DNA of 64,000 bases from positions 1 through 64,000 of the forward strand of contig CM035310.1 in the NCBI GenBank assembly GCA_002900995.3, in the 5' to 3' direction. Within the stretch, counting starts at the first letter, position 1. Each line of letters starts with the position of its first letter. The translations under genes and the position numbers were made by a program. The DNA comes from Ganoderma boninense (lineage: Eukaryota; Basidiomycota; Agaricomycetes; Polyporales; Polyporaceae). The notes below the pieces were generated by a model. The model saw only the letters and a program-made list of their open reading frames with translations. It was not told the DNA's origin and ran no database searches. Positions 45,129 to 56,070 of the stretch are shown here, piece after piece.

Positions 45129-45444
45129 TCAGAGGGAGGAGACAGCGTACTGGTTCCGCGCCACGAGGATCCTCAGCGTGCACTCCTTCTCGATAGGTGT
45201 CATCTCCTCCCAGTTCGCAATACGTGATAACGTCTGTGCGATCCCCGATATTAGCTCTGTGCAAGTATAGAAAACTAAATCGAAGAAAGTGCACCCCGTC
45301 CTTGTTTACCACCATGGGGCCAAGCTTGTCAAATTTGAATGTCTGTGTCCCGTTCACGGTGACATTTTCCGTCTCCTTGAGCACATCGGATGGAGCGGGA
45401 AGCGCGAGCAGCGACGATGTACTGCTCGTGTCTTGAGCACTCAT
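45129..45444 (-). CDS. small conserved fungal protein (84 residues)
   Basis: Exons 45295-45444 and 45129-45233 join in frame. The second half reads FKFDKLGPMVVNKDG then TLSRIANWEEMTPIEKECTL and ILVARNQ. The pattern LGPxVVNxDGTLSRIxNW...ERxxTLRxLxxRN belongs to a short, widely distributed fungal protein family of unknown function. Length, intron position and C-terminal end fit a complete gene. Confidence 0.8.
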
Positions 45445-45959
45445 GGTGCTGTGGTTATCTAGGGCCACAAGATCAGCTTGATCCTCGGCGTTCGATCAGT
45501 TTAAGGATGCACCGTTGGGCCCTTCCTGAGCCAGCCTCCACTGGGCCACCGGTATCCAAGGAGGAAGTAGGGGGAAGGGGCAGCGCGAGCCGGGAACAAT
45601 AGGCAGAGGAGGAGGAGAGCGAGGCTGAGGTTCAACGGGCTGAGGGATACTGGTGGTGGATCATCGAAGGATGCAGGTGCAAGGAGTCCCTCGAGCTTTC
45701 CGGCAAGGGGAGTGGGTGCAGTGATGGTGGTGCAATGAGTGTGGTGGTGGGTGTGGACTGGATCTGGGGGCCGTGTACGCAGTCCGAGGGCGAGCGGGGT
45801 GCAAGTCGGGGAGCGACGGGATAAAGTCGAGAATACGAATACGAAAGACGAAGTCGAGATGGAACGCTGAGACGAAACATGACACCAAGACTCAGTACTC
45901 AGAGTCGAGGAAAGAGGTCGGAAATCGAAGAGGAGAGTCGCTGTTGGAACATGGATCGA

Positions 45960-47390
45960 GTCCAGTGAGCAAGCGAGCGCTTGCTCGCCGGGACTTTCCG
46001 ACGTACGATACCCCGCGTGCAAGAGATACGAGCGAGTTGCAGGAAAGCCGTGCTCTGGAGCACGTCCGTGAGATCGGAACATGGGGTCTCGTCGACACAA
46101 TCCAAGTCAGCGGCGGGGACTACGAAGATCCTCGTACGTGTACTATCCTTCCTCCAGAACGGGATGAGCTGACTGTCAGAGCGATAGAGTTCATCGACAC
46201 CACCCTCCAATACAAGTCTGCCCGTCAGGTCGTCTTCGAGTCCTTCGCCGAACGCAGCATCTCCCTCCTCGCCTCTTGCACGCCAACGGCGACCTCCCGC
46301 CCGCCTCCTCTCGTCCTCCTAACGGGCGGGCTCAACACCCTCCTGCGCATGGCGTCTGCAATCGGGCACGAGCACGTGCACCTCCTTGGAATCGGCCGCC
46401 TGTCCGTTCTCCACCCGCGCTTGCCGCTCGAGATCTCTGCCTCCCTATCCAACAATGATCCTACTTTCCTGCGGTCGGCGCCGCGGGGGCCCAGCGAGCT
46501 CGGTGATCCTCCAGACTCGTACTTGAGTTGGCGCGGACTCGAGCGGGCGCTGTGGTACGTCTGTCTCATGGTATGGCCGTATATCCCCGCGCGACTGCCG
46601 CGCGTGGTGGGCGCGAGCGTGAACGTGAACTGGTACAACTATGCCATGAGGCGGTACGCATTTGGGGAGGACGTGGACTGGACCGTTGGCACTGTCGGAT
46701 CAATGGCGAGGTTCTTTTTGCTTAGTGTTGTCAGGTCCAGTCTTAGGACCATGCATGACCGGTCCAAAGACTGAGACCAGGACCAGTCTTTGTAGGACCA
46801 TATAGATGGTCCTAAGTGGTCCGGTCCCTAGTCCTGGTCCTGGTCTTGTAGAAATTAAGATTTCCAAGGACCATTAAGGACCAGTCATAACCAGTCCTGG
46901 ACCGGTCTATCTATAACAGGGAGTATAGACTATAAATGATCAATGTGCTCTACTAATCTAACTATAATACTGTATGAAAGTGATCTATTTGTTGAAGTTT
47001 TGTGTTGATAGTTGTAGGAATGTCTTTATAAGTATATATATCTAGTGTTTCAATTCACAGAGGTTAATAAATTGCCTCAAATAGAGTTAGACTAGTCTTA
47101 AGACCGGTCATAACCAGTCCGGACCAGTCAAAGACTGGCATCAGTCCTGGACTGGTTATAGCTGGTCCTAGGACCTATAAGGACTGTGGTCCTCAAGGAC
47201 TGCAGTCCACAGTCCTGGTCCTACTATTTTATGGTGGTCCTGTCCTGGTCCCAGTCCTTGGTCCTAAAATGTTAGGGCAAAAGACTGGACCAGACCGGAC
47301 CTGACAACACTATTTTTGCTTTCCGCGCCGTATGTCGGCAAGGACGAGGGGGAGGAGGGATGGCTGTGGTGGTTCGCAATGGGGGGCTGT
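45960..47390 (+). pseudogene. old yellow enzyme-like (NADH:flavin oxidoreductase) C-terminal fragment, split by a hAT MITE
   Basis: The frame contains HVREIGTWGLVDTIQVSGGD, VFESFAERS, PPLVLLTGGLNTLLRMASAI and VHLLGIGRLSVLHPRLP, matching the last barrel strands and FMN-phosphate region of fungal OYE-type oxidoreductases. WPYIPARLPRVVGASVNVNW and a C-terminal helical part follow. The N-terminal half of the TIM barrel is not visible upstream. At 46723 the coding frame runs into a 590-bp MITE. Removing the MITE and one 8-bp duplicate restores an open frame that continues from 47321 (SAPYVGKDEGEEGWLWWFAM). So the insertion is younger than the coding sequence; whether the missing 5' half reflects earlier truncation is not settled. 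Confidence 0.7.
46723..47312. mobile_element. hAT-type non-autonomous transposon (MITE), 590 bp
   Basis: Terminal inverted repeats TAGTGTTGTCAGGTCC at both ends (one mismatch further in), flanked by a perfect 8-bp target-site duplication TTTTTGCT (46715-46722 and 47313-47320). Eight-base duplications and TIRs of this kind are the hAT signature. Both ends are packed with GGACC/GGTCC and CCAGTC-type motifs in both orientations, like subterminal transposase-binding sites; the centre is AT-rich. No transposase ORF. It interrupts the OYE-like coding frame. Confidence 0.92.
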
Positions 47391-48054
47391 AGGAGTCGTA
47401 CTTGGTGCCGTGTTGGGGCAAGTGGTGTGAGTTCCATGATCCTTACAATAGGTACGTTTGTCGTTGTGCTCCGGGGAGTCGAACCTGGCTGATTTCGCCT
47501 AGAGACTTATACCCTAGTGACCGGGAATATGAGAGGACTGTATTCTGGCATTCAGTCGTTGAAATTCGACTGAAATTTGAGGTCGTGACCCTTCTCTCAC
47601 AACGCTGTCCGCTTGTGACGTCAGTAGGTCGGTAGCCTCGTGGTATAGAGCGTCTACGACAGGAAGCGACTAACTTACAAACTTAATCTGATTCCTTTTT
47701 GAGTACATTGCAGGTGAGCACAAAGCAACGTGTACGGCACGCCAATACACTTTGGTTCAATGATTGTCGTTCCATTGTCTACGCAACCGAGCCAGGATGC
47801 TGTTTGACGACATGCGTTTGTTCTAGTCAATGGCGGTCCAAGGACGTTTGTTGTACATTGGTGAGTCGTGGCCTTGATGCTCGCAGCCGACGATTCTCAA
47901 CATTGTTTGTCTTCTTAGACCTGGCGCATCTATAAGGACTGGCAGAGCATCGCTTGGACCCCAAGTTCTCCACCTCACCCCACCTTCAGTCGCTACTCTT
48001 AGGCTGGATCCCGTACTCTGCTCCATTTCCGTGTTCCAGATCGTATTGCTAGGC
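47391..48054. other. no supported gene; tRNA-like fragments
   Basis: A stretch at 47468-47484 resembles a T-arm on the minus strand (GGTTCGACTCC). Another at about 47629-47655 resembles a D-arm on the plus strand. Neither folds into a full tRNA by eye. A short ORF at 47699-47935 is unsupported. The last part is the promoter region of the dynamin gene. Confidence 0.4.
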
Positions 48055-50966
48055 ATGCTATCCTCGGATTCGTCGCCTACGTCGCCCGCGACAGAGACAT
48101 TTTCCATCTCTGCCACTGACTTCGCGAAGAAGTTGAACGAGTTCCATGCGTTGTTCAACCAGCTTCGTGCTGAAGGGTACGTCGTCCCGTCCGTCCGAGA
48201 GCTCCCGCTCCGGCCCTTGGCTGATGATTTATGTTTCATCGTAGCGCTCAAACTGACCTTGACCTCCCGCGCATCGTCGTCATCGGCAATCAAAGCGCCG
48301 GCAAGTCGAGCTTAGTCGAGGCCCTCACCGGGGTGAGTGCCACTGGGCAATACTGTGCTTAGCATTCGTCGTGTACGATACCTATCTAACTTGTTTATGT
48401 GTTCCAGATCAGCGTGCCCCGCGATGCCGGGACTTGCACCCGCACGCCCATGGAGTGTCGGCTCACGCACTCGCCAGACGCGTGGTCTTGTCGAATCTCC
48501 ATCCGCAGGGAGTACGACGACAAGGGCATGAAGCTGTCCGACGTCAAAGAGGTTCCATTCGAGCAGCGGATCACGAAGAAGGAAGACGTAGAGCCGATGC
48601 TGCGCCGCGCACAGGCGGCAGTCCTTCTCGGGGACGCGTCTCTTGGCGACCTGAAGGCCTCGGTCAAGGGAGATCGGTTCTCGCGTAACGTCGTCTGCAT
48701 CGACCTGGCTGGACCTGACCTTACGAATTTGTCCTTCGTGGACCTCCCTGGTACGCTTCCGCCTTCGCGATTAGTGATACGTTGTCGAGGGCCGCTGACT
48801 TGGTGTGGTCTCAGGCATTATTCAAAACGCCGACGATCATGTCGTCAAGCTATTGGAGGACCTCGTCGTGTCCTACATCAGCGGAAATTCGCTGATTCTT
48901 GTCACACTGAACATGAGCGGTACGTTTCGTCGGCATGTTCGTATCTGATCGACGATTCGTCTAATTGCAATTGCTGTGCTTGGTAGATGACATCCAGAAC
49001 CAGAAGGCTGCCCATCTCGCTCGTCGAGTGGATCCCAATGGCGAGCGCACGATCGGTAAGCTGCCACAGTGACCGATGAGATATCGCCAGTGCCGAAAGT
49101 AACTATGGCCCCCTCTGTTAGGTGTTCTCACCAAGCCCGACACCATTCCTTCCGGATCTATAGAGAAGCGCAAGCAATGGGTTGACATCCTTCTGGGCCG
49201 GGAGCACCCTACGAAGCACGGCTACTTCTGCACTCGCCAGCCGGACGACGCAGAACGCGCCAAGCGACTCTCGTCTGCAGACGCACGGGCGGCTGAGAAG
49301 CGCTTCTTTGACAAGGAGGAACCGTGGGCGCAGTTGAGCTGCCGGGAGCGCCTGGGTACAGAGAACCTCCTGAAGACGATGAGCGAATTGCTCAGCCAGA
49401 TGATGCAGAAGTCGTAAGCGTCGCCCGCCCCACCTGCCCAAATCTTGAGTCGTAGCTGACTGCCGGCTGCTAACAGCTTCCCGAAGGTGCTGCGCGACGT
49501 CGCTCAGCAAATGAAGGAGTGCGACAAGGATCTCAGCAGGCTGCCTCGGGACGTGGCAAACGAGCCGTATCTGTCCGTGCTGAACATAGTTTCCGCCTTC
49601 TGCAGCAAGATCGCGGGGCACGTCTACGGTTCCCCAGCCTACCCCGCCCTTGTCCAGGGGAACAATCAGACCTATGAGACCTTCCGGCGGAAGATCGCGC
49701 TCAGCCAACCGGCCTTCATACCCTGCGAGTCATTCATGACCCCAGGGCCCGCATTCAACTTTGGGCCGTTCTTTGCTCTAGATGACTTCTTTCGATCCGC
49801 CAAGCCTGTGTACTTGGACAACGTCAAGGCTCGCGCTGCTGCGTACGTACCGAGCTGTATCTAGATCTTTCTCTGAGGTATCACTCATTGTGTTTTCAGG
49901 TCTATCACGCGCCAGCTCCCACACAACATTCCGTACGCCACGAAGGAGTCGCTTATCCGGGCCTTTCAGGAGACGTGGGAGGGCGTGGTTGCGCGGTGTT
50001 TCGAGGATGTCCAGAAAGCCTTCCAGGACACGCTTACTACCGCCATCGACCTCCACTTCGCACAGTACAACAATTTGAAGGGCGCCGTCATGTAAGTTCC
50101 TCTCTTGCTCGTGCGTTTGCTGCCAGGCCTGAATGTTAACTTGTTCCAGGTCGATCGTCATGGATCATCTGTCTGCTCACGTCCAGACAGCTGAGGTCCG
50201 CATTCAAGATGTCGTGCGATCCGAATCGCGCTTGCTGTACACTCAGAACAGGGCTTTCCTCGGTGCACAGAGGGCGAGGTACCTGCAGCTGTACCGAGAC
50301 TCATTGTCTGACGAGAAGCTGGTCGGTCCTTCTCCCCAGCCAGCGCAGAATGCTGCTTCCACCACCGGTCAGCAGCGCCGTTTGATACGTATCCAAGATG
50401 ATCGCTAACGCGCTTCGGACAGAAGCTCAGTCAACACCGCAACCTCCGCTGTTTGGCTCTGCGGGGGCTGCGACTCCCCCCGTTCCTAAGTTCAGTTTCG
50501 GTCCGTCATTTCAGTCTAGCACCAGTCAAGGCGGTGCTGGCCCTCCTTTATTTGGCAAACCTGCGGCCGAAAAACGGTATGTCCCGAGGGACGGGGAACG
50601 CTTGCTCAAGGCCTACGAAGTGGAAATCGAGCTTATGGCTGATGTCCGGGCCTACTTCGACGTCGCCTTCCAGGTTCGTGGACCTCGTCGCCTTTGTCCC
50701 AACCGGCAGCGACTGACATTGCTCTCTTGTAGCGGATCATTGACGCGGTGCCGATGACGATCGACCTCCAGTTTCTGTACGCCTTCTGCGAGAGCTTGCA
50801 GGACTGCGTCTTCGAGAAGCTCGGACTAGGTTCGGCCGACGCGAGGTCGAAGTGCGACGTCTACCTCGCTGAAGACCCCCACGTTTCCGGAAGGCGCAAC
50901 ATGCTGACCGCTAAAAAGGCGCGTCTCGTGAAGGTGCAGAAGGCGATTAGCGAGTTCGGTCTGTGA
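48055..50966 (+). CDS. dynamin-family GTPase with FG-type motifs before the GED
   Basis: Start at 48055. Exon 1 ends ...QLRAEG and joins AQTDLDLPRIVVI with the P-loop GNQSAGKSSLVEALTG (G1). Then ISVPRDAGTCTRTPMECRL (switch I), SFVDLPG (G3) and GVLTKPD (G4) give a complete GTPase domain. The middle/stalk region follows (RERLGTENLLKTMSELLSQM, SFPKVLRDVAQQMKE) and the C-terminal GED ends KARLVKVQKAISEFGL at 50966. About nine introns. Dynamins polymerise on membranes and drive fission or fusion using GTP. Between stalk and GED (about 50415-50570) is a segment with PPLFGSAG, KFSFGPSF and PPLFGKPA, reminiscent of nucleoporin FG repeats. No PH domain or Pro-rich tail is visible, so it is closer to Vps1/Mx-like than classical dynamin. 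Complete and apparently functional. Confidence 0.88.
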
Positions 50967-51389
50967 TCCACGGCCAGTACCTTCCTTGTGCGCTCGTGCT
51001 GCCCTCTGCCACACAGGTTTCCTGTTTCCCTTCTTCCACCGCATTGGTGTTCTGTATCATCATCGTATACTGTTCCAAGAATGGTATTGTGTTTCTCGCG
51101 TCACAATGATCGGCGCGTGGAATTCGCGGACATCGATTGGTATGATGGACCAGCCTGAGGTCCCCTTCCGCATCTGCCTCGCCCGCCCCCGACCCTCCCT
51201 AATGCTGTCTACAGAGCTGAGTCTAACAAACATTTTCTCTCCCCTCATCTTGACCACAGGATATGCGACAGCGACGCGCGAACTTATCCAGTTCGTATCC
51301 ACTCTTCGCGCCCCTGGGTTTGTCTTCCTCCTCCTACTCCTCTTTTCATTAGCTGACGGTCGGCAACTGAAATCTCCGTAGTGGTCAAG

Positions 51390-51835
51390 CATCTCTGCGT
51401 CTTCCACGTATTAGGGTCATCGGAAACAGAGTGCTGGCAATTCCAGCCTGGTCGACGCGATCTCAGAATTAAGCGAAGGTTCCACACATTATTCTAAGGT
51501 GCTAGTGGTTCATTTTCACTGATGCTGTTACTTGCAGATCAGTGTCCCTCGAAATGCGGGAACGTGCACTCTACCAGCCGGAGCGACGAAGAGCCGGGAG
51601 ACGTAGCTCGAAATGTCTGAGCTCAAGCATGGCTACCTCTGCATCCGTCAGCCAGACAACGCTAAGCGTCTTTTAGGGATTTCTCAAGTGGATGGGCGTG
51701 CCGACGAGGATCGAGTCCTGCAAAACAACCTCGTCAAACATATCATCGAATTGTTAGCTGGGATCATGGCAGACTCGGAGAAGGTTGCCCGTATCAGCTC
51801 CATGTCTGCCAAGTCCTCATCTGCTTGCCTCTAAA
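51390..51835 (+). pseudogene. decayed dynamin-family fragment
   Basis: About 450 bp after the intact dynamin, the plus strand carries a broken P-loop (GTCATCGGAAAC then AGTGCTGGCAATTCC: the Lys codon of GKS is changed to Asn and one base is inserted). It is followed after an intron-like stretch by ISVPRNAGTCTL, then directly by KHGYLCIRQPDNAKRL, which in the intact gene lies about 120 residues further on. So the middle of the GTPase domain is deleted. It reads as a truncated tandem duplicate that has lost function. Confidence 0.75.
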
Positions 51836-52203
51836 TTCCAAACATTCAACGCCTCAGGCTTAGCAGCTTCAGATTTTGAATCTCGGGATACGATGTCCTT
51901 GTGGAATTCGGAGCTGTCGTTTTGGATAATTTCCGAAACGGCGGAGCTCAGAACTTCACAGATCTACATCCCCGCCGTGCTTATGAGGCACCAGTAGTCA
52001 GCCAACATCTTTTGCTTGGCAAGCTCAGGCGTCCGCCGGTCGCGGCCGAAACAACATTATGAGCGGCAATCTCTGGAGTGAATTAACGGGGAGACGGCCT
52101 TATGGGAATTGCATCGGCCTGGGTGCGTTTTCAGTACCTAGTGGGTCTTCCTGTCCAGCCGTCGCTGGAACACAATGCACATAATCACAGCGCGGCGACG
52201 ACG

Positions 52204-52210
52204 GGTATAA
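52204..52210 (+). promoter_or_regulatory. TATA box of small secreted protein gene 1
   Basis: TATAAAT in a GC-rich context, about 115 bp upstream of the ATG at 52322, with a pyrimidine-rich leader between. Confidence 0.6.
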
Positions 52211-52321
52211 ATTGCCCCCAGTGTTCCCCTCGCAGCATTCTCTACCCCAGCTTCTTCCTATCAAAGCAAGCCTGAGGAGACCGACGTTCAAGCCACCCCA
52301 CGTCTTCTCACGACCATAATC

Positions 52322-52616
52322 ATGTTCTCTGTCAAGTTCCTCGTTTTGACTGCTGCCCTCGCAATTTCCGGTGAGTGTTGCGCTTCGCATGTCCGGAGGT
52401 GCCATACAGCCATGCTAACCTCCCCCACCAGCGGCCGCATCGCCTGCCAAGGGCCCTCACGCCGACTACGTGACCACCATCACGCAGACCCTCGACGGGC
52501 ACACCACGACGGCAGTCTGGACCATCGACGCTCCCTACACAACCACCATCGTCGAGACCGTGGGCGGCACGCCGACGACTGTGACGACCGTCATCGAGCC
52601 TTTCCCGACAAGGTGA
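52322..52616 (+). CDS. small secreted Thr-rich protein 1 (77 residues)
   Basis: Exons 52322-52370 and 52432-52616 join in frame. Residues 1-20 are a signal peptide (MFSVKFLVLTAALAISAAAS). The mature part is short, cysteine-free and Thr-rich, with repeated TTxT/VWTID and DGHTTT motifs. Such proteins in fungi are often effectors or cell-surface peptides; no function is assigned. The gene at 53197-53438 shares layout, intron phase and the xTTITxxxDGHxTT motif. Confidence 0.75.
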
Positions 52617-53122
52617 GGGCCCACTGCACGAGGCGGCCGTAGACTGACACGATGCTAGAGATGGTGAGTGACTTCTGCTGTTTCCGGATGTCTGGCAATC
52701 GAGCCTAACGTTGTGGATTGCAGGCCAGCAATACTCCGCAGTCCATTTGTTTCGTACATAGTCTCATGGAATGATCTGTTATGAATCTGTCTTCGCACAA
52801 GTGAGCGAACCATGCCGAGTCTGAACACGGAGGGGGGCCCCATGTGCACCCGGGTGAGCGACTCGGACGGTACACGGCCTGGCGTCCGTCCGAGGATTAG
52901 CCCGTTCAATCCCGCCCGTGTCCCCATTTTCTTGGCAGTGAGCCACGGGGCTAAAGCACGTCGCTAGGCCTGCCCGCGAACCATATCCTCGAACAATGTA
53001 CGAACAATCCAGAAGTAAGAACATGACTCTAGGCATCCTGCAGGCGAGTCAAGGCCGCGCCCGGTGAGCACCGCTCCGTCCTCGTGCCTCTCATTGGAAG
53101 GTGAGTTTCCCCGAAGGCTAAT

Positions 53123-53129
53123 GTATAAA
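53123..53129 (+). promoter_or_regulatory. TATA box of small secreted protein gene 2
   Basis: TATAAAG, about 70 bp upstream of the ATG at 53197, in the same relative arrangement as the neighbouring paralog. Confidence 0.55.
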
Positions 53130-53196
53130 GACTCACGTCGCTCACAACCCATTGCCCATCATTCCAAAGCACGCTGAGGACTTACCACCTGACGCG

Positions 53197-53438
53197 ATGC
53201 AGCTATTCCTCAGTGTGTTTGCCTTCCTGGCAATTTCTGTTGCACATGGTAAGCATCACACCTGCCCTCTCTCTATTTTGTCGGATGTTAAGACCACCAC
53301 CCCTTAGCCGTTGCGACCCCGCTCGACGCTCCTGTTCCGGAATGGTTCACGACGATCACGACGTCGTCGGATGGGCACGCCACGACCCTCACGATCACGT
53401 ACGACTCACCTACTCCGGCGCCGACGGCCGCTGTCTAG
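53197..53438 (+). CDS. small secreted Thr-rich protein 2 (60 residues)
   Basis: Exons 53197-53248 and 53308-53438. Signal peptide MQLFLSVFAFLAISVAHA, then a short cysteine-free mature part with WFTTITTSSDGHATTLTITY and a Pro/Ala-rich end. Same intron phase (1) right after the signal peptide as the gene at 52322-52616, supporting tandem duplication. Function unknown. Confidence 0.75.
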
Positions 53439-53726
53439 ACCTCTGCGACAAGCTTCGATAGGGTCATGAATTGTGATAGAGTCGCCAAGGTATGTCAGTG
53501 TCTCGAAGAGATCCCTGAGTAAGCCTCACAATCTGACGCGGAGCAGTAGTTATCCGGTACTCGTACATCTGTGTCAGGAAGTGGCATCGAGTATATTGGG
53601 GGGGGGGCGTCCATCATTGAATGGCCGAACGCTAGCAGCATCGGGGCACTCCTGAGTTTCCTCACATCAAGGCTTCTAGGCGGTTGTCCGAGTACAGAGT
53701 GAATGGCAGATCTTTCGTGCACCGTC

Positions 53727-54780
53727 TCAGATAGCAATATCATTTTGGTCAATTTGGGCAGGACGCAACCAGGCAGATACTACGAAGTCAGGCCAAAAAC
53801 GCATCCCCTTCATGGGGGTAGCGATGATGACGACTTCAGTTGCGCCCAAGTCGTCGCCGCCGTAGTAAAGCTGGGTGGACATGCGGCCAGCCCTCTCCAG
53901 GTCCCCATCGAGCTCGTACAGGTCGATCGCCGCGCGCCCCTGGGCGACCTTCTCCACGAGCTTCTTCCCGATCGGCGAGTGGTGCAGGCCCTCGCGTCAG
54001 CACCCAGGGCGCTGGCGGATGGAATGCAAGTGCAGGCACAGACTCACATTGTCAGCGAGTGCTACGAACATGAACACGAGGGGATGCGCGACGCGACGTC
54101 GTGCTTTGCCCCATCGAAGAGCACCATGACGCCTGCAATGACAATGCTGACGGCGCCAAGGACGTTCAACTCGAACGTCCGGGGCGGTCCAGCCAGACTA
54201 TCAGCTGCTAGCATCCACGCTGACTTCTACCGCCCCTGAAGGTATCGGTACAGTGTGTCCCTCCACTGGGTGTGTCGAAGACCTGCACTCACTGTGCCTG
54301 GAGAATCTTCTCAGCCTCTTCAGCACCAGCGGTACCCTCCGCCGCTGCTATGTTGCAAAACGTACTGAGACTGAGAATATCACAAGAGGAACTCAGGGAC
54401 ACACCGAGAGAAAACGACATGACGTACATGCGGCGGGAGCGGCCTCAGTACTGCTCTCGGTATTCTTGAGGAAGTCCGCAACTTGGCCAGTAGACTGGCA
54501 ATATTCGTGCGAAACTTGACGATGGCGGTGGACAGATTGTGTAGGGGACAAAAATGCGTGTGAGCAGTCGGGGGGAGGGCACTTGAGCCGCGAGGGGGTG
54601 CGTGATGGCCGACTGGTGAGGATGCCGCCTTCTGGCACCATGAGGAGGTTGCTAATAATATTTATGGTGTCGAGACCTAGCGCGTCGCAGTCAACAAACG
54701 GCACAATGCGGCGAAGAGAGACACTTACCAAGAACTGTCGGCCTTCCTTGCTGCCCTTTTCCGCCTTGACGAGCTGCCAG
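53727..54780 (-). pseudogene. diverged copy of the hydrophobic-helix gene at 57490-58990
   Basis: The minus strand has LVKAEKGSKEGRQFL and GLDTINIISNLLMVPEG (about 54770-54640), AAAEGTAGAEEAEKILQAQ (about 54300-54350), and a C-terminal end IDLYELDGDLERAGRMSTQL then YYGGDDLGA (53790-53900). These correspond to LVKTAKRTK, GFDTTYFVAGLLMGLKG, the Ala/Glu-rich part, and KIDLNELESELEAQDRRASN then FYGGADLS in the other gene. The central hydrophobic part is not intact and stops interrupt the joins, so it is probably decayed. A hAT-like MITE sits at its 5' side. Confidence 0.55.
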
Positions 54781-54788
54781 TGTGGAAC

Positions 54789-55095
54789 GAGGGACCTACA
54801 ACGGAGTTTACAAACTGCAGGCCTAATAGGCCTTGCAGCTTTGAAGGCCACCTTACCACGTCACATGGTACGTATGACCTAGATTATCCTGATCCGCTGT
54901 ACACCATTCCACCCACAGCGTTCCACTATCCCTCCAGTGTTCTACCACCCAGATTAGTGATTGGTGATGTTCAGCGTGTGCTCAGGCTCGTGATGGTGCT
55001 ACCATGACATCCTGAACTTACGTAGTACGGACGCCGCAGACCTGCGCTGCAAGGACTATTAGGCCTGCAGTTTGTAAACTCCGTTGTAGTCCCTA
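54789..55095. mobile_element. hAT-like MITE, 307 bp with about 48-bp terminal inverted repeats
   Basis: The left end (54791-54840) GGGACCTACAACGGAGTTTA continuing through CAAACTGCAGGCCTAATAGG matches the reverse complement of the right end (about 55048-55095) with one 1-bp indel and few mismatches. Flanking 8-mers TGTGGAAC (54781-54788) and CGTGGAAC (55096-55103) match at 7 of 8 bases, as expected for an aged hAT target-site duplication. No coding capacity. Confidence 0.8.
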
Positions 55096-55103
55096 CGTGG
55101 AAC

Positions 55104-55900
55104 AATAATTGCGTCAGCTCGCCGCACCACCTAGACCTATCTCGTAGAGGTTTCATCAGACGAACGGATAACATACCGCGGCCCGCCTCAAAACGCTTCA
55201 CCTTCGGGGCCATCTCGCTCGGACGCTATCTTGTTGTCCAGGTCGCCAAAGCAGTCCCCACCGTTCGCCTTGAGCAGCTTGTTGATGCGTGGAGCGGTAC
55301 TTACTTCGCGTGCTTCTCGTATATCTCCTCGCCAATGTCCTTGAAGTTCGTGTGCAAGTTCGTCATCAATAGCGAGTATGGCTGGCACAATCGCATCCCC
55401 AAAAATGACAGAAAAAATTGGGACAAGCCGTCATCTCCCCCCTTCAAGCTTAATGTCCGTGGCAGTCCGATGAGCTGAGGATATCTGCTACACTGATGGT
55501 GATGGCGTACCAGGGTTGCGGTTGCAGCGAGCTCTAGCGGCTGGCGAAAACACAGCAAAAAGTATCATACACAGTGAGGTTGTAAGTGCTCCAAGATACG
55601 CCAACTACCATAGTCGTGTCGTTGATTAGATCCTTGGAACTTGGAAAGACCCAGAGAGGAGAGAGTCATGGTGCGGAGCGTGGCAGTGATCCATCCTGCG
55701 TGACCGGAGGTGATCGGAGCAAACCGGAGCAGACTTCCCGTTTTGGCGGACCGATGGAGTCACGGACGACCGGGCCGAATAGGAAGCGTATGTAAGCTTG
55801 TGCTCTCCAACTCGCAGTCTCTTACTCAAGCCTGTACCTAGCCTCATACCATTCTCTACTGGCACTTGTCAGCACTATCTGTTCTCTCTGCTTCTGTTCT
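55104..55900. other. no supported gene
   Basis: Contains ORFs of 60-85 codons without splice support or motif. The beginning may include 5' sequence of the decayed gene interrupted by the MITE. Confidence 0.4.
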
Positions 55901-55906
55901 GGGTGT

Positions 55907-56070
55907 GTACGCACTCACACTGGATGGCTATGCACCCGGGATGAGATCCCACTCGTGCTGGAAGGTCTAACCACTCACTCACGCCGGATGGGCACCCACT
56001 TGCATCGCAGGCCAGCTCACTCATGCCAGATATCCGCTCACTCATAGCGGATGGCTACCCTCTCGTGCTG
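55907..56070 (+). repeat. imperfect tandem repeat, about 37-44 bp units
   Basis: Four to five units of the type CACTCACTCxxxxxGGATGGxxACCC followed by CTCGTGCTGG-like sequence, with variable spacing. Probably a decayed minisatellite; no ORF crosses it in a convincing way. Confidence 0.6.

Noticed and set aside
47466..47525. tRNA T-arm-like sequence on the minus strand (GGTTCGACTCC), and a D-arm-like stretch near 47629
   Set aside because: The T-stem does not pair beyond two or three bases, no matching acceptor stem or anticodon arm could be drawn, and the two pieces are on opposite strands.
53594..53610. G-run (ten G) as a G-quadruplex element
   Set aside because: A single uninterrupted G-run without further runs nearby; more likely a homopolymer.
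55586..55795. 69-codon ORF with charged composition
   Set aside because: No splice support, motif or conserved counterpart.
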